From assembly GCA_036939975.1 (NCBI GenBank), contig JALLPB010000223.1, positions 1-19,647 on the forward strand: a DNA stretch of 19,647 nt. Reading direction: 5' to 3'. The position numbers and the translations under genes are program-made. The notes beneath the pieces are model-generated. The model saw nothing but the letters and a program-made list of their open reading frames with translations, was not told the DNA's origin and searched no databases. This stretch comes from Cyclostephanos tholiformis (taxonomy: Eukaryota; Bacillariophyta; Thalassiosirophyceae; Thalassiosirales; Thalassiosiraceae). How positions within the stretch are numbered: the first letter of the stretch is position 1; each line of letters opens with the position of its first letter. Shown piece by piece: positions 1 through 9,095 of the stretch.

Positions 1-42
1 TTTGGCTAAACTACTGTAGGAGCTCCTACGTTTTGGCTAAAC
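1..42. repeat. Palindrome flanked by direct repeats (repeat or MITE end)
   Basis: A perfect 14-bp palindrome, GTAGGAGCTCCTAC (16-29), sits between two direct copies of TTTGGCTAAAC (1-11 and 32-42). The inner palindrome followed by the TTTGGCTAAAC arm looks like the terminus of a short inverted-repeat element cut by the window edge. A related word, GTTGGCTAAAA, forms the inverted ends of the MITE-like segment at 10390-10538. What lies left of base 1 is not visible, so the element type is open. Confidence 0.5.
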
Positions 43-457
43 CCCGGAGATGTACCTATATCATCTCCCCTACATACAGTATGGTACCTTTTTTACATCT
101 TTACTTTGTTTTGTTCTCTGATGACAAAAAATTGGCTGTGTAAAAAAAGATTTCTGCTGAAGTGACGGAACAATAGGGGTGATACACTAGAATAGATAGA
201 GAACGATGTTCAACCATAATATGCTAGGCTCTAGACACCCACATTGTGCAAGGAATTAGTATTGATTTCCGAGAAACGAATCCCCGGGGATAGGTGGTAA
301 TACAAGTGTAATTTTATGGAAAGGAAACAGAATCCGAGTTGATCCAAATCGTCGTGTTCTGACAACACCGTCTGCCCCGTTGGGGAAGTGTTTTGTGCCC
401 ACACCGGTGTCAATGCACATAGCATGATATCGCAAAATTGGATTAGTAAGAGGCATC
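43..457. other. Upstream intergenic region of the ankyrin gene
   Basis: No gene is supported here. Two short reverse-strand reading frames (231-425 and 256-501) overlap each other and the first coding exon of the next gene and have no recognisable motif. The segment should contain the promoter and 5' UTR of the ankyrin gene, but I see no convincing TATA or initiator element placed upstream of the ATG at 458. Confidence 0.5.
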
Positions 458-3319
458 ATGATGGAGCCATCACTCTTCCCGTCCCCGAAAACGATCTCCA
501 TCTTCGATGCTATAAAAGTTGGTGATTGGGAGGGTCTGCTTGCGCTCTACGCCACGACGGCCTGCGACGCTGTCCGCTCTGAAAATTTTGCACGTAGGGG
601 CACGGACTTACATTATCATGAATACCAGTCGCCGCCTCCCGGTAGTTCCAGAAGGGGGTTATTTCGTGACGGTGAGGATGAAGCTTTATATTTTTGCACG
701 ATTTCAGACTAATTCTATGCATGTTTTACTTGCGTTCGGCTCACGTATTATGTGTCCTCTTCCTCTTCAGAGAAAAAAATTGAGGGGTTTCATATTAACG
801 ACTCTCAACAAAGCTTCAAGTCAACCCCCGACACCTCCTTATCGCCCATTCGGAAACTTGATCTTGTAGTTCGCGAGATTATTGGTGCCGATGTTTTTGT
901 TGGCCAACATGTGTGCAACGCCGAGAATAGGTACTCGGCTCATGAGACTCAAATTTCCATGCAATCGCCGCAAGCGATCCAGCCAAACAAGAGGAAATCC
1001 CCTCCCGGACTATCCTTGGATAGCAATATTTTGCAAGATACTCCCCCCCCTCCGTGCGTCCGACGGGAAAAAGAAATGGAGTGGGAGAGGGTCATGTGGG
1101 ACAGTGCTTCCGTTCTTAGTAACAGCCGCCCCTCTCCTTCCTTCGTAGCGTATCGTCAGGATAGGGATCGTCGTCACGAATTCGACGATGGCGTTGGAGT
1201 ACTCAAGTCGATGATAGCGGTCATCGATCAAGAAAAGAAGGACGATGATCAACAGAATCCCTCTCCCATCTTCGAGGGGAACGTCGCCAATGCGACCCCG
1301 GGTGATCTCATGGAGGGAGGAACAGGTGCAGGAACGGCCCAGCACTTGGCATGCCTTCTCGACTCCCCGTTCGCCTTGACCTTACTGATTATACTGGGCG
1401 TGAATGTCGAGGCGCGTCATACTGCGTTTCGAAGGCTTGCTATACACGAGGCGGCATGCGCTGATTCTCCAGTCTGCTTGGGCTTGCTGATGGAAATGGG
1501 CTCGAGATTCTCCCTGCAGCTTTTCCGAGATACTGTAGTTGGACCTGTGTCGACAGCTGCTGCCTCGTCAACATGCGAAGACAGTGCGCAACCATCTTCA
1601 TCTTTGAATCATTTTCCCGTATCTGCATCATTTGCCGCTGCCTCTGTGGGCTCTGGCTCGTATGATCCGTTCTCCGGCGACACAGGGGAAGATAACACGA
1701 GTCAACAGAAGAAGCCGGGGAAGAAGAAATTAAACGTCTTCCAAGGATGGCACAAGGGCAAGACTTCAGGCATTCCAGCATCAAACTCTAAGAAAAGTCC
1801 TTTGGACGAGTGCGATAAGGTCTCTGAAGTTTGTACGTCATTCCCTGTCGCCTTAAAAGTTATGTGGGACGCCGTCCGATTTCTACGCTCTGGCAAAATG
1901 AATGAGGTGGATGCAGCTCACTACGTACTAGACCGTGTAAAAATCTCGAAGAAAGCCATGGTGATACTCGCCCTTCAGTGCCCTCATCTCCCGCCTACTA
2001 TGAAGCAGAATGAGGAAAAGTCACATTCTTCCCCAGTCACTTCAATTCCTGCGTTGTCGGCTGTCAACAAACTCTTCCAATCGAATCATCGAGACATGCA
2101 GAGTTTGTTTATAAAACGAAATGTAGATGGGCATGGCAATACGCCACTGCACTGGGCGGCCTTCAAAAACTGTGTTCGCGCCATGGATGTTCTACTTTCA
2201 TACAACGTTGACGTCAACTCTAGAGCACAACCAAGCGGATGGACTCCTCTTCACGATGCTGCGTACTCAGATGCTTCAAATGCGGTCGCCCGCCTTATTG
2301 AAGCCGGAGCATCTGTCAATGCGAGGAGTCATTCTGGTGCAACTCCGTTGTGTTTTGCTGCTCAAGAAGATGCTCCAAATGCCACGCGCCTGCTTTTGAA
2401 AGCAGGCGCCGATCCTTCCATGCGATGCTTGGGGAATAGTCCAGGTATCTATATCCGGGCGAATAATGCAGACAATAACCAATTTCACAGTCGGTTCTCC
2501 GGCTACACTCCCCTTCATTACTGCGCTCATTATGATGCCGCAAATGCTGCACGGGTGTTGTTATATGAGACCGACCCCCAACATAATCTCTCAGCTATCA
2601 ATTTGTTGGAGATACCAGATTTGAATGAGAAACTTCCCATCCATGTGGCTGTGGCTCGTGGAAGTAGTCTAGTATTGAGGGAATTATTGCGTGGTGGCGC
2701 AAGAGTAGAAACGCCTTCATATCAACCACCAGCCTCTCCAAGGGCCAATGCTGTAGTGGCACATGTGGCAACTTTATCGGCCCTATTGGCGATTCCCAGC
2801 CACAACGCAGCGAACGATGAGACCACCTCCAATATACTTCCGACAAGTCCCATCACTGTTACTCCAGTTTCATCGCCAATCTTAAGGGCAATGATTCCAT
2901 CTCAACCAATAACCTCTGCTAAGCCATGGAATTGTTTGTCTCAAACCTCAATCGATGCATGTAAGCATCTAATTACAGAGGTTGAGATGAATTGGACACC
3001 GGAGCGCCATTCGCTATTTTCCCCCGCTGACCGATTAGCTATCTTGGAAGTCTTGCGTGTTGGAAAGCGATTGGAGCAAGATGAGAAAGGAGTATTCCTT
3101 GACTTCTGGCCACACGTGTTGAGCTTCTGTGGACGAGGTTGGTTCGAACCGGTGGAAGAAGGACTGGAGAGAAAGGTATCAGCTAAACAGCAGGGGTATG
3201 ATGACGATGAAGAATTATCGATACAAAGCTCGACTTGTTCTATGGATTCATCCGGGGTAGATATGGAGGATTTCACTCAGTTTCAGCTAGATGACACAAG
3301 TAGTGCAACAGTAATTTAA
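458..3319 (+). CDS. Ankyrin-repeat protein, 920 aa, one predicted intron
   Basis: Predicted as exon 458-671 plus exon 771-3319 with a 99-nt GT-AG intron; joining them restores one frame of 921 codons. The start is ATGATG at 458; the exon begins with MMEPSLFPSPK and an ankyrin-like helix (IFDAIKVGDWEGLLALY). An isolated degenerate ankyrin unit lies near residues 280-310 (LAIHEAACADSPVCLGLLME). A compact array of about six follows at roughly 522-722, with textbook TPLHWAA, TPLHDAA, TPLCFAA, TPLHYCA and LPIHVAV helices. Low-complexity Ser/Pro/Lys linkers separate them. A conserved-looking tail at about 814-863 (ERHSLFSPADRLAILEVLRV ... FWPHVLSFCGRGWF) ends in an acidic stretch. No signal peptide or membrane segment is seen, so a cytosolic or nuclear protein-interaction role is inferred. 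The partner and pathway are unknown. An alternative donor at 594 also preserves frame. Confidence 0.85.
672..770 (+). other. Predicted spliceosomal intron in the ankyrin gene
   Basis: The donor is GTGAGG at 672 and the acceptor is a pyrimidine-rich TCCTCTTCCTCTTCAG ending at 770. Exon 1 ends in phase 1 and the first two bases of exon 2 complete a GAG codon. A competing donor, GTAGGG at 594, is also phase 1 and would give a 177-nt intron and a protein 26 residues shorter. The 99-nt choice is favoured by the donor sequence and by typical diatom intron length. Confidence 0.7.
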
Positions 3320-3673
3320 GTCTTTTTCTTCATGCTTCACATTTCTCTTACTAACGATTAATTTGTTAAGCTCGGATACCAACCGAATGCACTGCCGCTT
3401 GATACTAGATCTATATCATTTGACGGTTGACTGCTCCTCCATAGAGATGCTGAACGCAGTCCAAAAATAATTGAGTTTGCGGAAATCAATCGTCCAATAT
3501 TTTATTGAAGTCTTTTCGTTCGATACGATATCGTACTTGCTCCTACATAGAGAAATCCGTCGGAACATCAATCACAGCCATCATCAAACACTCACCACTA
3601 CATTATTTGTCAGTTAGTCGGCTCGCCGTCCTTTTCTCATGCCGTCCCGCGATGGTATTCCTCTCCATGTATC
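3320..3673. other. Intergenic region between the two host genes
   Basis: This holds the 3' UTR of the ankyrin gene and the promoter and 5' UTR of the next gene. A small + strand frame (3505-3768) overlaps the signal-peptide region of the next gene in another frame and shows no family motif. No canonical AATAAA is seen close to the stop codon. Confidence 0.5.
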
Positions 3674-5311
3674 ATGAGAGTCTCAACTCCTCCAGGTCTC
3701 GTTGCCTCTGTTGCCATCGTCACGGTCATGCGTCTCGCCAGCGCTTTTACTCATCGTGCCTCTCTTGATCATTGCCGCTGCAGGAATAACAGCCTACATT
3801 TGATAGGTGACAACCACAGCTCCGCACATGGAAAAAACCCGCGAGAAGAATTGGGCCAACGACTGCGTCGTCGAAACTTGGAGTATTGGGGTGTCGAGCG
3901 TCTATCGTTGCCATCGTTTCCGTCGACATTCGACGCGGTCGCTGATGATATCTTCCACGCTATTTCAGGGACCATCTGTGGCTTGCAGCGACCGGACCCT
4001 AACATGGCCAGTAACGCGATGCATCAATCAGTACTTGACTATAGACCAACGCATCCATTTTCGTCATCAAATAAACGATGGTTGAATGGGGACGATATTG
4101 GTGTCGCGATGAAAAAATCGAAACAGAAAATACAGGATTCGTCGGCCAGAATGGGGGTTGAAATAGACGGAGCTTCATTCCTATTTCAATCTCATCGAGG
4201 AGCAGCATCTTTATCGGAAAAATCAATTGATGAAGGACGAGCCATGAGAATACTCTCCTTGCTCCTAGCAAAACGTTTGTCCACATTGCCATGGGATAAA
4301 ACGGAACGCACTGATATGCGGGTGCGATCTGTTGCTGTTTACTTCAATTCCGTGGAGCAAAGCCTGCTCGCAACTCGTGAGTTGAGCCGGTTGAAAATCG
4401 ACGAAAAGAATGCTGGTTTTGATCACATTCAAATCTATTGTCTTGGTCAGAAGTCCTTGGCCTTGAGTTTGGACGATGATAAAAGTCATAGCGCGAAGAA
4501 AGTTCCAGTAGAAAAAATCATCCTCATTGTGAAACCAACTGACTACGATGCCAATTCTCTCCTTCCCGCTCATGACGATTCCAGACACCAACCTAGAATA
4601 CAATCAAATGTCGTTGATAAGCTCCAGACTTTATTGTTCCAGGCCTCTGCGTCGTCCATCCCAGCAGTAGTGTTGTCTCCTCGCTTGTCGGAGCTTCCGC
4701 CGCTGCAGCAAGTACCCAATGCCTACAAAAGAACTGGACCATCAGGATTCGAACAAAGTGGATTTCAGAAAAGTTCAACCTACGGAGGAGCAGAGCCACC
4801 GGTTGGTCCAACATCATGGTTGTTACGAGGTGAGAAAACTAGAAACGCCGTCAATTTCGTTTCGTTTGTATGAGCAATAGAACTAAATATATTTTATCTC
4901 TATGCTGTAGATTTGATACCTCCAGTTTTCGTTTGGGTCGGATGTGCCAATACTATTCTTCAAAGAAAGGTCTCTCATTGGTCGTTGAGATCTGTTGCTG
5001 CCTTATTTCGCGATCAGCAGCATGGTGCGGGAAGCTTTGACGATCCAGGCGATGAAAGTACGTATTCGTTCTATTCTAGAGTGGCGCTTGTGCAATCAGC
5101 AATGGATACTGGACACTCGTGGCATATGTTTGCGGTCAAAGAGAGGTTAAAACCTCGACATTCAGATTCCACATCCAGCCGTCATTTGGATCAGGAACGG
5201 GATGTGTCTTATCATTACATGGGCTCTTCGATCGCTTCGAGGGGTAGGCCGAACGCGCGCATAATGAATGATGTATTTGAAGAGTTTTGCTCGAATTCTA
5301 CTACTAAATGA
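3674..5311 (+). CDS. Plastid-targeted DUF1995-like protein, 518 aa, one predicted intron
   Basis: Predicted as exon 3674-4829 plus exon 4911-5311 (519 codons with stop). The first 25 residues are a signal peptide (MRVSTPPG, then a hydrophobic LVASVAIVTV core) ending in RLASAF. This is the ASA|F cleavage motif of diatom plastid presequences, with Phe25 as the expected +1 residue and a Ser/Arg/His-containing transit-like stretch after it. Import across the four plastid membranes is therefore inferred. The mature part has a conserved-looking block near residues 87-125 (AISGTICG, DPNMASNAM, SVLDYRP), GVEIDGASFLF near 160, and MRILSLLLAKRLSTLPWD near 190. Exon 2 encodes IPPVFVWVGCANTILQRK near 388 and SWHMFAVKE near 455. 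This layout resembles DUF1995 proteins, whose plant member LPA3 aids photosystem II assembly. That family assignment is from memory and tentative; no catalytic motif is visible. Confidence 0.8.
4830..4910 (+). other. Predicted spliceosomal intron in the plastid-protein gene
   Basis: An 81-nt segment with a GTGAGA donor at 4830 and acceptor TCTATGCTGTAG ending at 4910. It interrupts a codon in phase 1: G4829 joins A4911-T4912 to make GAT. Without splicing the frame stops at 4873, and the second exon (4911-5311) would have no ATG. Splicing adds 133 residues including a conserved-looking block. Confidence 0.8.
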
Positions 5312-5445
5312 AAACTAAGAATGATCCTACAATTATGACTTCAGAGCCACACAATATTGTAACCATGAGTGTATCATATTACTTTCGGTCGGCGTTGTCA
5401 TTTTCTTCGCCGTTGCTTCATGAGACTTCGCTGTCGCTGCCGCTG

Positions 5446-5772
5446 TTATGCATTTTGAATGGCTTGGTTCGCGAGTCCATCAGCCTCGCTGTTTCTTTCG
5501 CGTGCCACGAACTTGAAAGTGGCAAGGCTGTAATTGAGCCGTTCCAGAGATTCCTTGGCTTCGTTGTGGCATTGTTTGAGGTTCTCGCATTGCCTTTGTA
5601 GCTTCCCTCCACATGATTATTTAACAACCTTTTGGTACTCATCCAGATATATGCCATGCTCTTCGGGCTTGAGAGGATTGAGAAAGCTCGCAGAGTCATC
5701 CAACTTCATCGTACCATTTATAAACCGACCGAGAGGTCGAAAGTGAGGGACAATAGGTTTGCGACGCTCTGC
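5446..5772 (-). CDS. RNase H-like C-terminal exon(s), partial gene or relic
   Basis: On the minus strand, bases 5606-5446 encode a stretch ending in SLATFKFVARERNSEADGLA and a stop at 5448-5446. VxREEN/ERNxEADxLAN is the signature of the last helix of the RNase H fold (RVT_3/RNase HI type), whose Asp (EAD) is a metal ligand. A 108-nt GT-AG intron (5714-5607) would join it in frame to 5772-5715, giving RFING-KLQRQCENLKQ, which matches the usual spacing before that helix. An excellent polypyrimidine acceptor (TTTTTTTCTTGCAG, ending at 5859) lies further upstream, and a GDS triplet is readable near 5790 in another frame. The first catalytic region (DGxxxGNPG) was not found, so the gene is partial, more heavily spliced than I can resolve, or a pseudogene. 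It is convergent with the plastid-protein gene, 134 bp away. Function would be RNA hydrolysis in RNA-DNA hybrids if intact. Confidence 0.45.
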
Positions 5773-5859
5773 CTATGCTGGAGAGTCAGGACTGTCCCCG
5801 TATACGACGACCCTAATCTAATAAGGTAACAGCTCATCAATAGCGCCGATGCCATCGGC

Positions 5860-6314
5860 TGCAAGAAAAAAACGGCACCCCCCAACCATGATGCCTCCGC
5901 CATGGTCGACATCTTATTTTCGATCAAAAAAGGGCGCATCGCTGTTTTCCTACACACGATCAACGTAGGAACTGGTAATGACAAACATCCCTCCAGCCTC
6001 TCCCATGGACGGCATCACAATGGCGTCCATCGACTGCAACATTGGCGCCCCCCAATGGCCCCGACAGCGGCTTCTCATGGATATGTCCTCTACTCGGCCC
6101 AGGAAGCATCGCTCTGGAGTTTCCGGCAACGCTTCACAGCACAAAAATTACACAACCACATCGCTCGATCCCCCTCGGCATGCCCGGCCCGCGTCATCGA
6201 ACCTCTCACAAGGCAATGGGCCAAACCACCGCCGTGGTGTCCGGTGAGCTTGTCGGCCAAATCTACCCACGCCAACACCACCCTTTGCAACAACGCGAAA
6301 ACGTAGCACTGTAG
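5860..6314. other. Unassigned GC-richer segment before the LINE
   Basis: Overlapping frames on both strands (for example + 5902-6306) are open but share no recognisable domain. Upstream exons of the RNase H-like gene could lie here on the minus strand, or this could be the 5' end of the retrotransposon. Base composition changes abruptly near 6310 from mixed to A/C-rich. Confidence 0.3.
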
Positions 6315-7338
6315 GATGGTTATCACTACTTCGATGACTTCCATCCCAACCACCCACAGCAACATGCAAACCCCCAAACAACCTCCACCACAACAACCAA
6401 CACCAGCAACATACATCCACACCACGGGAACACAAAAACTGACAATCCAACATGCATAAACATCCTAACCAACAACAAAACAGCACCAAACTCAACGAAA
6501 ACATCACGAAATCGAAAACAAAAATCAAAGCAACGCAAAAACCAACGAATCTTATCTGATAAAATTGACTATGCTAAAAGCAATGATGTACTAGTTATCG
6601 ATAACTCCATCGTAGCGAAACCAGCATCACCCCAAAATATCTCTCGGAACATAGCACTGGCACTCATGACCTCCTCACCTGTGATCTACTCCTTATCTGA
6701 TCACACCCACGAGCACCCACCAACCACAGAAGCAAACCCAAACCCAAATAACCTAAACCCTACACATCTACTACCCCCCGCCCAACCAGCTATGACTACC
6801 CACAAATGGAACCCAACCCCACAACAAACACCCCACTTGATTGGACCACTACACCAAATCCATCTCCCCTTAAACCCAACAGCGCCAAATACCCACTATG
6901 GGAGCCACCATTACCCACCTCAACAGAAACAAATCCACATCTACCCCCGGCCCAACCAACATATAACCATGAATGGAACCCAATCCCCACAACAGATGCA
7001 CCACTCGATTGGACCATAACACAACATCCACCCCCCCTAACCCAAACAGCCCCATATACCCACCCTGGGACTCCCTCCCAACCTACCAAGCCTCCTCACC
7101 CTCCTCACTGCATCAACACCCACTCCATCACACTCCAACACATACAACCCTAAATCCCAATGCCAAAATCTACATCTACCAACCATGGGAACAGCTTTCA
7201 ACATCATCAAATAACTGGGAAGAAGACTGGAATGATTGGGAAGAAAACACATGGGGAGAAGAAGAATCCAACAATAATGACAAACCAACAAACACCACCA
7301 TAAACACAAAACAAAAACATAAAACAAGGAAAGAACAA
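6315..7338 (+). pseudogene. LINE N-terminal / ORF1-like region, frameshifted
   Basis: Frame 0 is open from 6315 to 7019 without an early ATG and contains a basic stretch (KQKSKQRKNQ) followed by DKIDYAKSNDVLVIDNSIV and PASPQNISRNIALAL. Frame 2 takes over near 6810 (NTPLDW) and frame 1 near 7150. The last part reads a Trp/Glu-rich acidic segment (NNWEEDWNDWEENTWGEEE) and a lysine-rich end just before the endonuclease. Composition is dominated by Pro, Thr, Asn and His because the strand is A/C-rich. A role in RNA binding or packaging is only inferred from position. There is no zinc knuckle or RRM that I can see. Confidence 0.55.
6781..7076 (+). repeat. Two ~168-bp tandem imperfect repeats in the LINE N-terminal region
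   Basis: CCCAACCA at 6781 recurs at 6951 and GATTGGACC at 6839 recurs at 7007, a spacing of 168-170 bp. At protein level the two units share WNPxPTTxxPLDWT and a following proline-rich block with a YPxWEP/YTHPGTP end. A spacing of 56 codons means the duplication was frame-neutral, so it probably arose while the element was still coding. Confidence 0.7.
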
Positions 7339-8200
7339 AAATTCTCACACAAAACGTACAAGGCCTCCCACATGAAGATGATACAAAACTAAAATCCATA
7401 ATTCACCAAATGAAAACCCACAACTGGGATGCTGCTTGCCTCCAAGAAACCTGGCGCCTTGGAGACAATGATTTCTACAAAGATGGATACCACATCTTCC
7501 TACGTGGGACATCAACCAAAACCAACATGCAAAACCAACACCCATGGATGAGTAAAAGGAGGTGTAGCAATAATCCTATCCCCACACTTCAGCCACACCT
7601 ACAACATTGATGGAGAAGAACTACTTACACTGCCAACCCCCTTCAATGGCAGACTCCTTGCAATCCCTATGACATTCACCAAAAGAGATAGCAATGGCAA
7701 AACAATCAAGGGATCAACAAAAATCCTAATCTGCTCCAGTCTACCACCCAGTTGACAACAAAGAGTACAAATGCTTCAACACCAAACTAGCCACATTATT
7801 TGGTAACACACCTCCCAACCAACAGGTAATCATTGGACACGACATAAATGCAAATGTAGGAACAAACCATGGGGCCAGCCAAATCCACAAAAATGTCATC
7901 GGAAAGCATGGAATTGAAAACAGAAACAAAAAAGGCACCTCAATATTAAACCTACTCTCCTCACTCAATATGAAAATAATGAACTCCTTCTTCCAAAAAC
8001 CCACACCCTCAAACTCACCTCCTACCTCTACACACACAACATGGAGAAATCCCAATGCATCAAAATCACAACACATGCTAGATGTCTTCTCAACATCAAA
8101 CAACCTATTCAAATGAGTGAGAAACTGCCATACAATAAAAAAGGGAGTCCACAGCAATCACACAGCAGTAATACTAAAAATTGAACTCATATCCATATCC
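7335..8200 (+). pseudogene. LINE AP-endonuclease (EEP) domain, broken
   Basis: Motifs of the exonuclease-endonuclease-phosphatase fold appear in order. They are ILTQNVQGL (from 7341), CLQETW with the catalytic Glu (7440-7454), KGGVAIILSP (about 7557-7586), YHPVD (7742-7756), GHDINANVG (7835-7861), a LDVFS block (8078-8092) and SNHTAV (8153-8170). The frame changes from 0 to 2 at about 7739. The last motif is normally S-D-H, with Asp and His completing the active site; here it is S-N-H (AAT at 8156), a G-to-A type change expected to abolish nicking. In an active LINE this domain nicks genomic DNA to prime reverse transcription. Confidence 0.8.
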
Positions 8201-9095
8201 TTCAAAATGCACAACAAACACTGAGAAGGAGAACAAAAATGAACAGACTGGGAACTAACAAACGCCAACAACACAACCAAAGCAAAATAAAATGACAACT
8301 TCACACAATACACACAACCACCAACCCTCCCGTCAGAAAACATGGAATACACTGACTTCTTTGGAATGGTAAAAATGCCGAACATGCAACCGCGGCCAAA
8401 ATCAAAGAAAAACCAAGTGACTGGTTCAAACTAAGCAAAGACAAAATACAGCCAACAATTGATACTGTCACAAAACTCCTAAAAGAAATATGAGAATGCA
8501 AAAATGAACAAGAGAAATCCAACATCTCAAAACTACTAAAACTCGCAAACAAAATTCAAAACATAACAATAATAGAAGCAAAAGGCAAATACTTATCAAC
8601 CATTGAGACCAAAATTGGAGAACCAATTGGCGAAGATTGCAAAGCTGCATGGAAAGCTGTAAGACACTGCAAGCTCAGTAACAAAAACAACCACAAGAAG
8701 AAGACTTCCATGTCACTTTGACTCTCAAATGGACAAAGAGCAAAAAATGACAAAGAGAACATGAACATATTCAAATCTCATGGCATATGCATCTTCAACA
8801 ACATTGCATTGTATCCCCTCAAGCCCTCAACTAAATCCAACAACAAGAATGTTACACACAACTTGACAGCCCCATCACATGGCAAGAATTCATAAATGCA
8901 GTCAACGACATGAAAAATGACAAATCGCCATAAAAGCCATTAACACATGCAACCTCCAACAAGTCTACAATCACATCAATGCTCTCTGGAATGGCTCAAG
9001 TGACCACAAAGAATAGCACAATGGCGACGGCACCCCCGTACCCAAAATCTCAAACCCTGATGACCCAAAAAAGAACCAAATTGTAACCCTCATGG
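8201..9095 (+). pseudogene. LINE linker between endonuclease and reverse transcriptase, broken
   Basis: In frame 2 the sequence reads as continuous protein with stops: TDWELTNANNTTKAK, YTQPPTLPSENMEYTDFF, AKIKEKPSDWFKLSKDKIQP and CKAAWKAVRHCK. Many stops are TGA or TAA at places where Trp would fit (for example before TDWEL and after KAK). Beyond about 8860 the frame becomes hard to follow. LMDVCSK near 9090 marks the approach to the RT domain. No separate gene is present. Confidence 0.6.

Noticed and set aside
752..754. Start of the ankyrin gene at 752
   Set aside because: The codon is GTG, lies within a polypyrimidine acceptor ending in CAG, and eukaryotic nuclear genes rarely start at GTG. 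An upstream exon with ATG at 458 joins in frame.
3141..3150. GGTTCGAACC looks like a tRNA B box
   Set aside because: It lies inside the ankyrin gene coding sequence (GWFEPVE) and has no acceptor stem, A box or cloverleaf. A similar GGATTCGAAC at 4745-4754 lies in the plastid-protein gene and fails likewise.
6090..6538. Hydrophobic reverse-strand frames (Val/Cys/Leu/Phe-rich)
   Set aside because: They are the complement of A/C-rich LINE sequence; the composition alone gives such residues and no signal or family is present. The same holds for reverse frames at 6796-7545 and 7741-8774.
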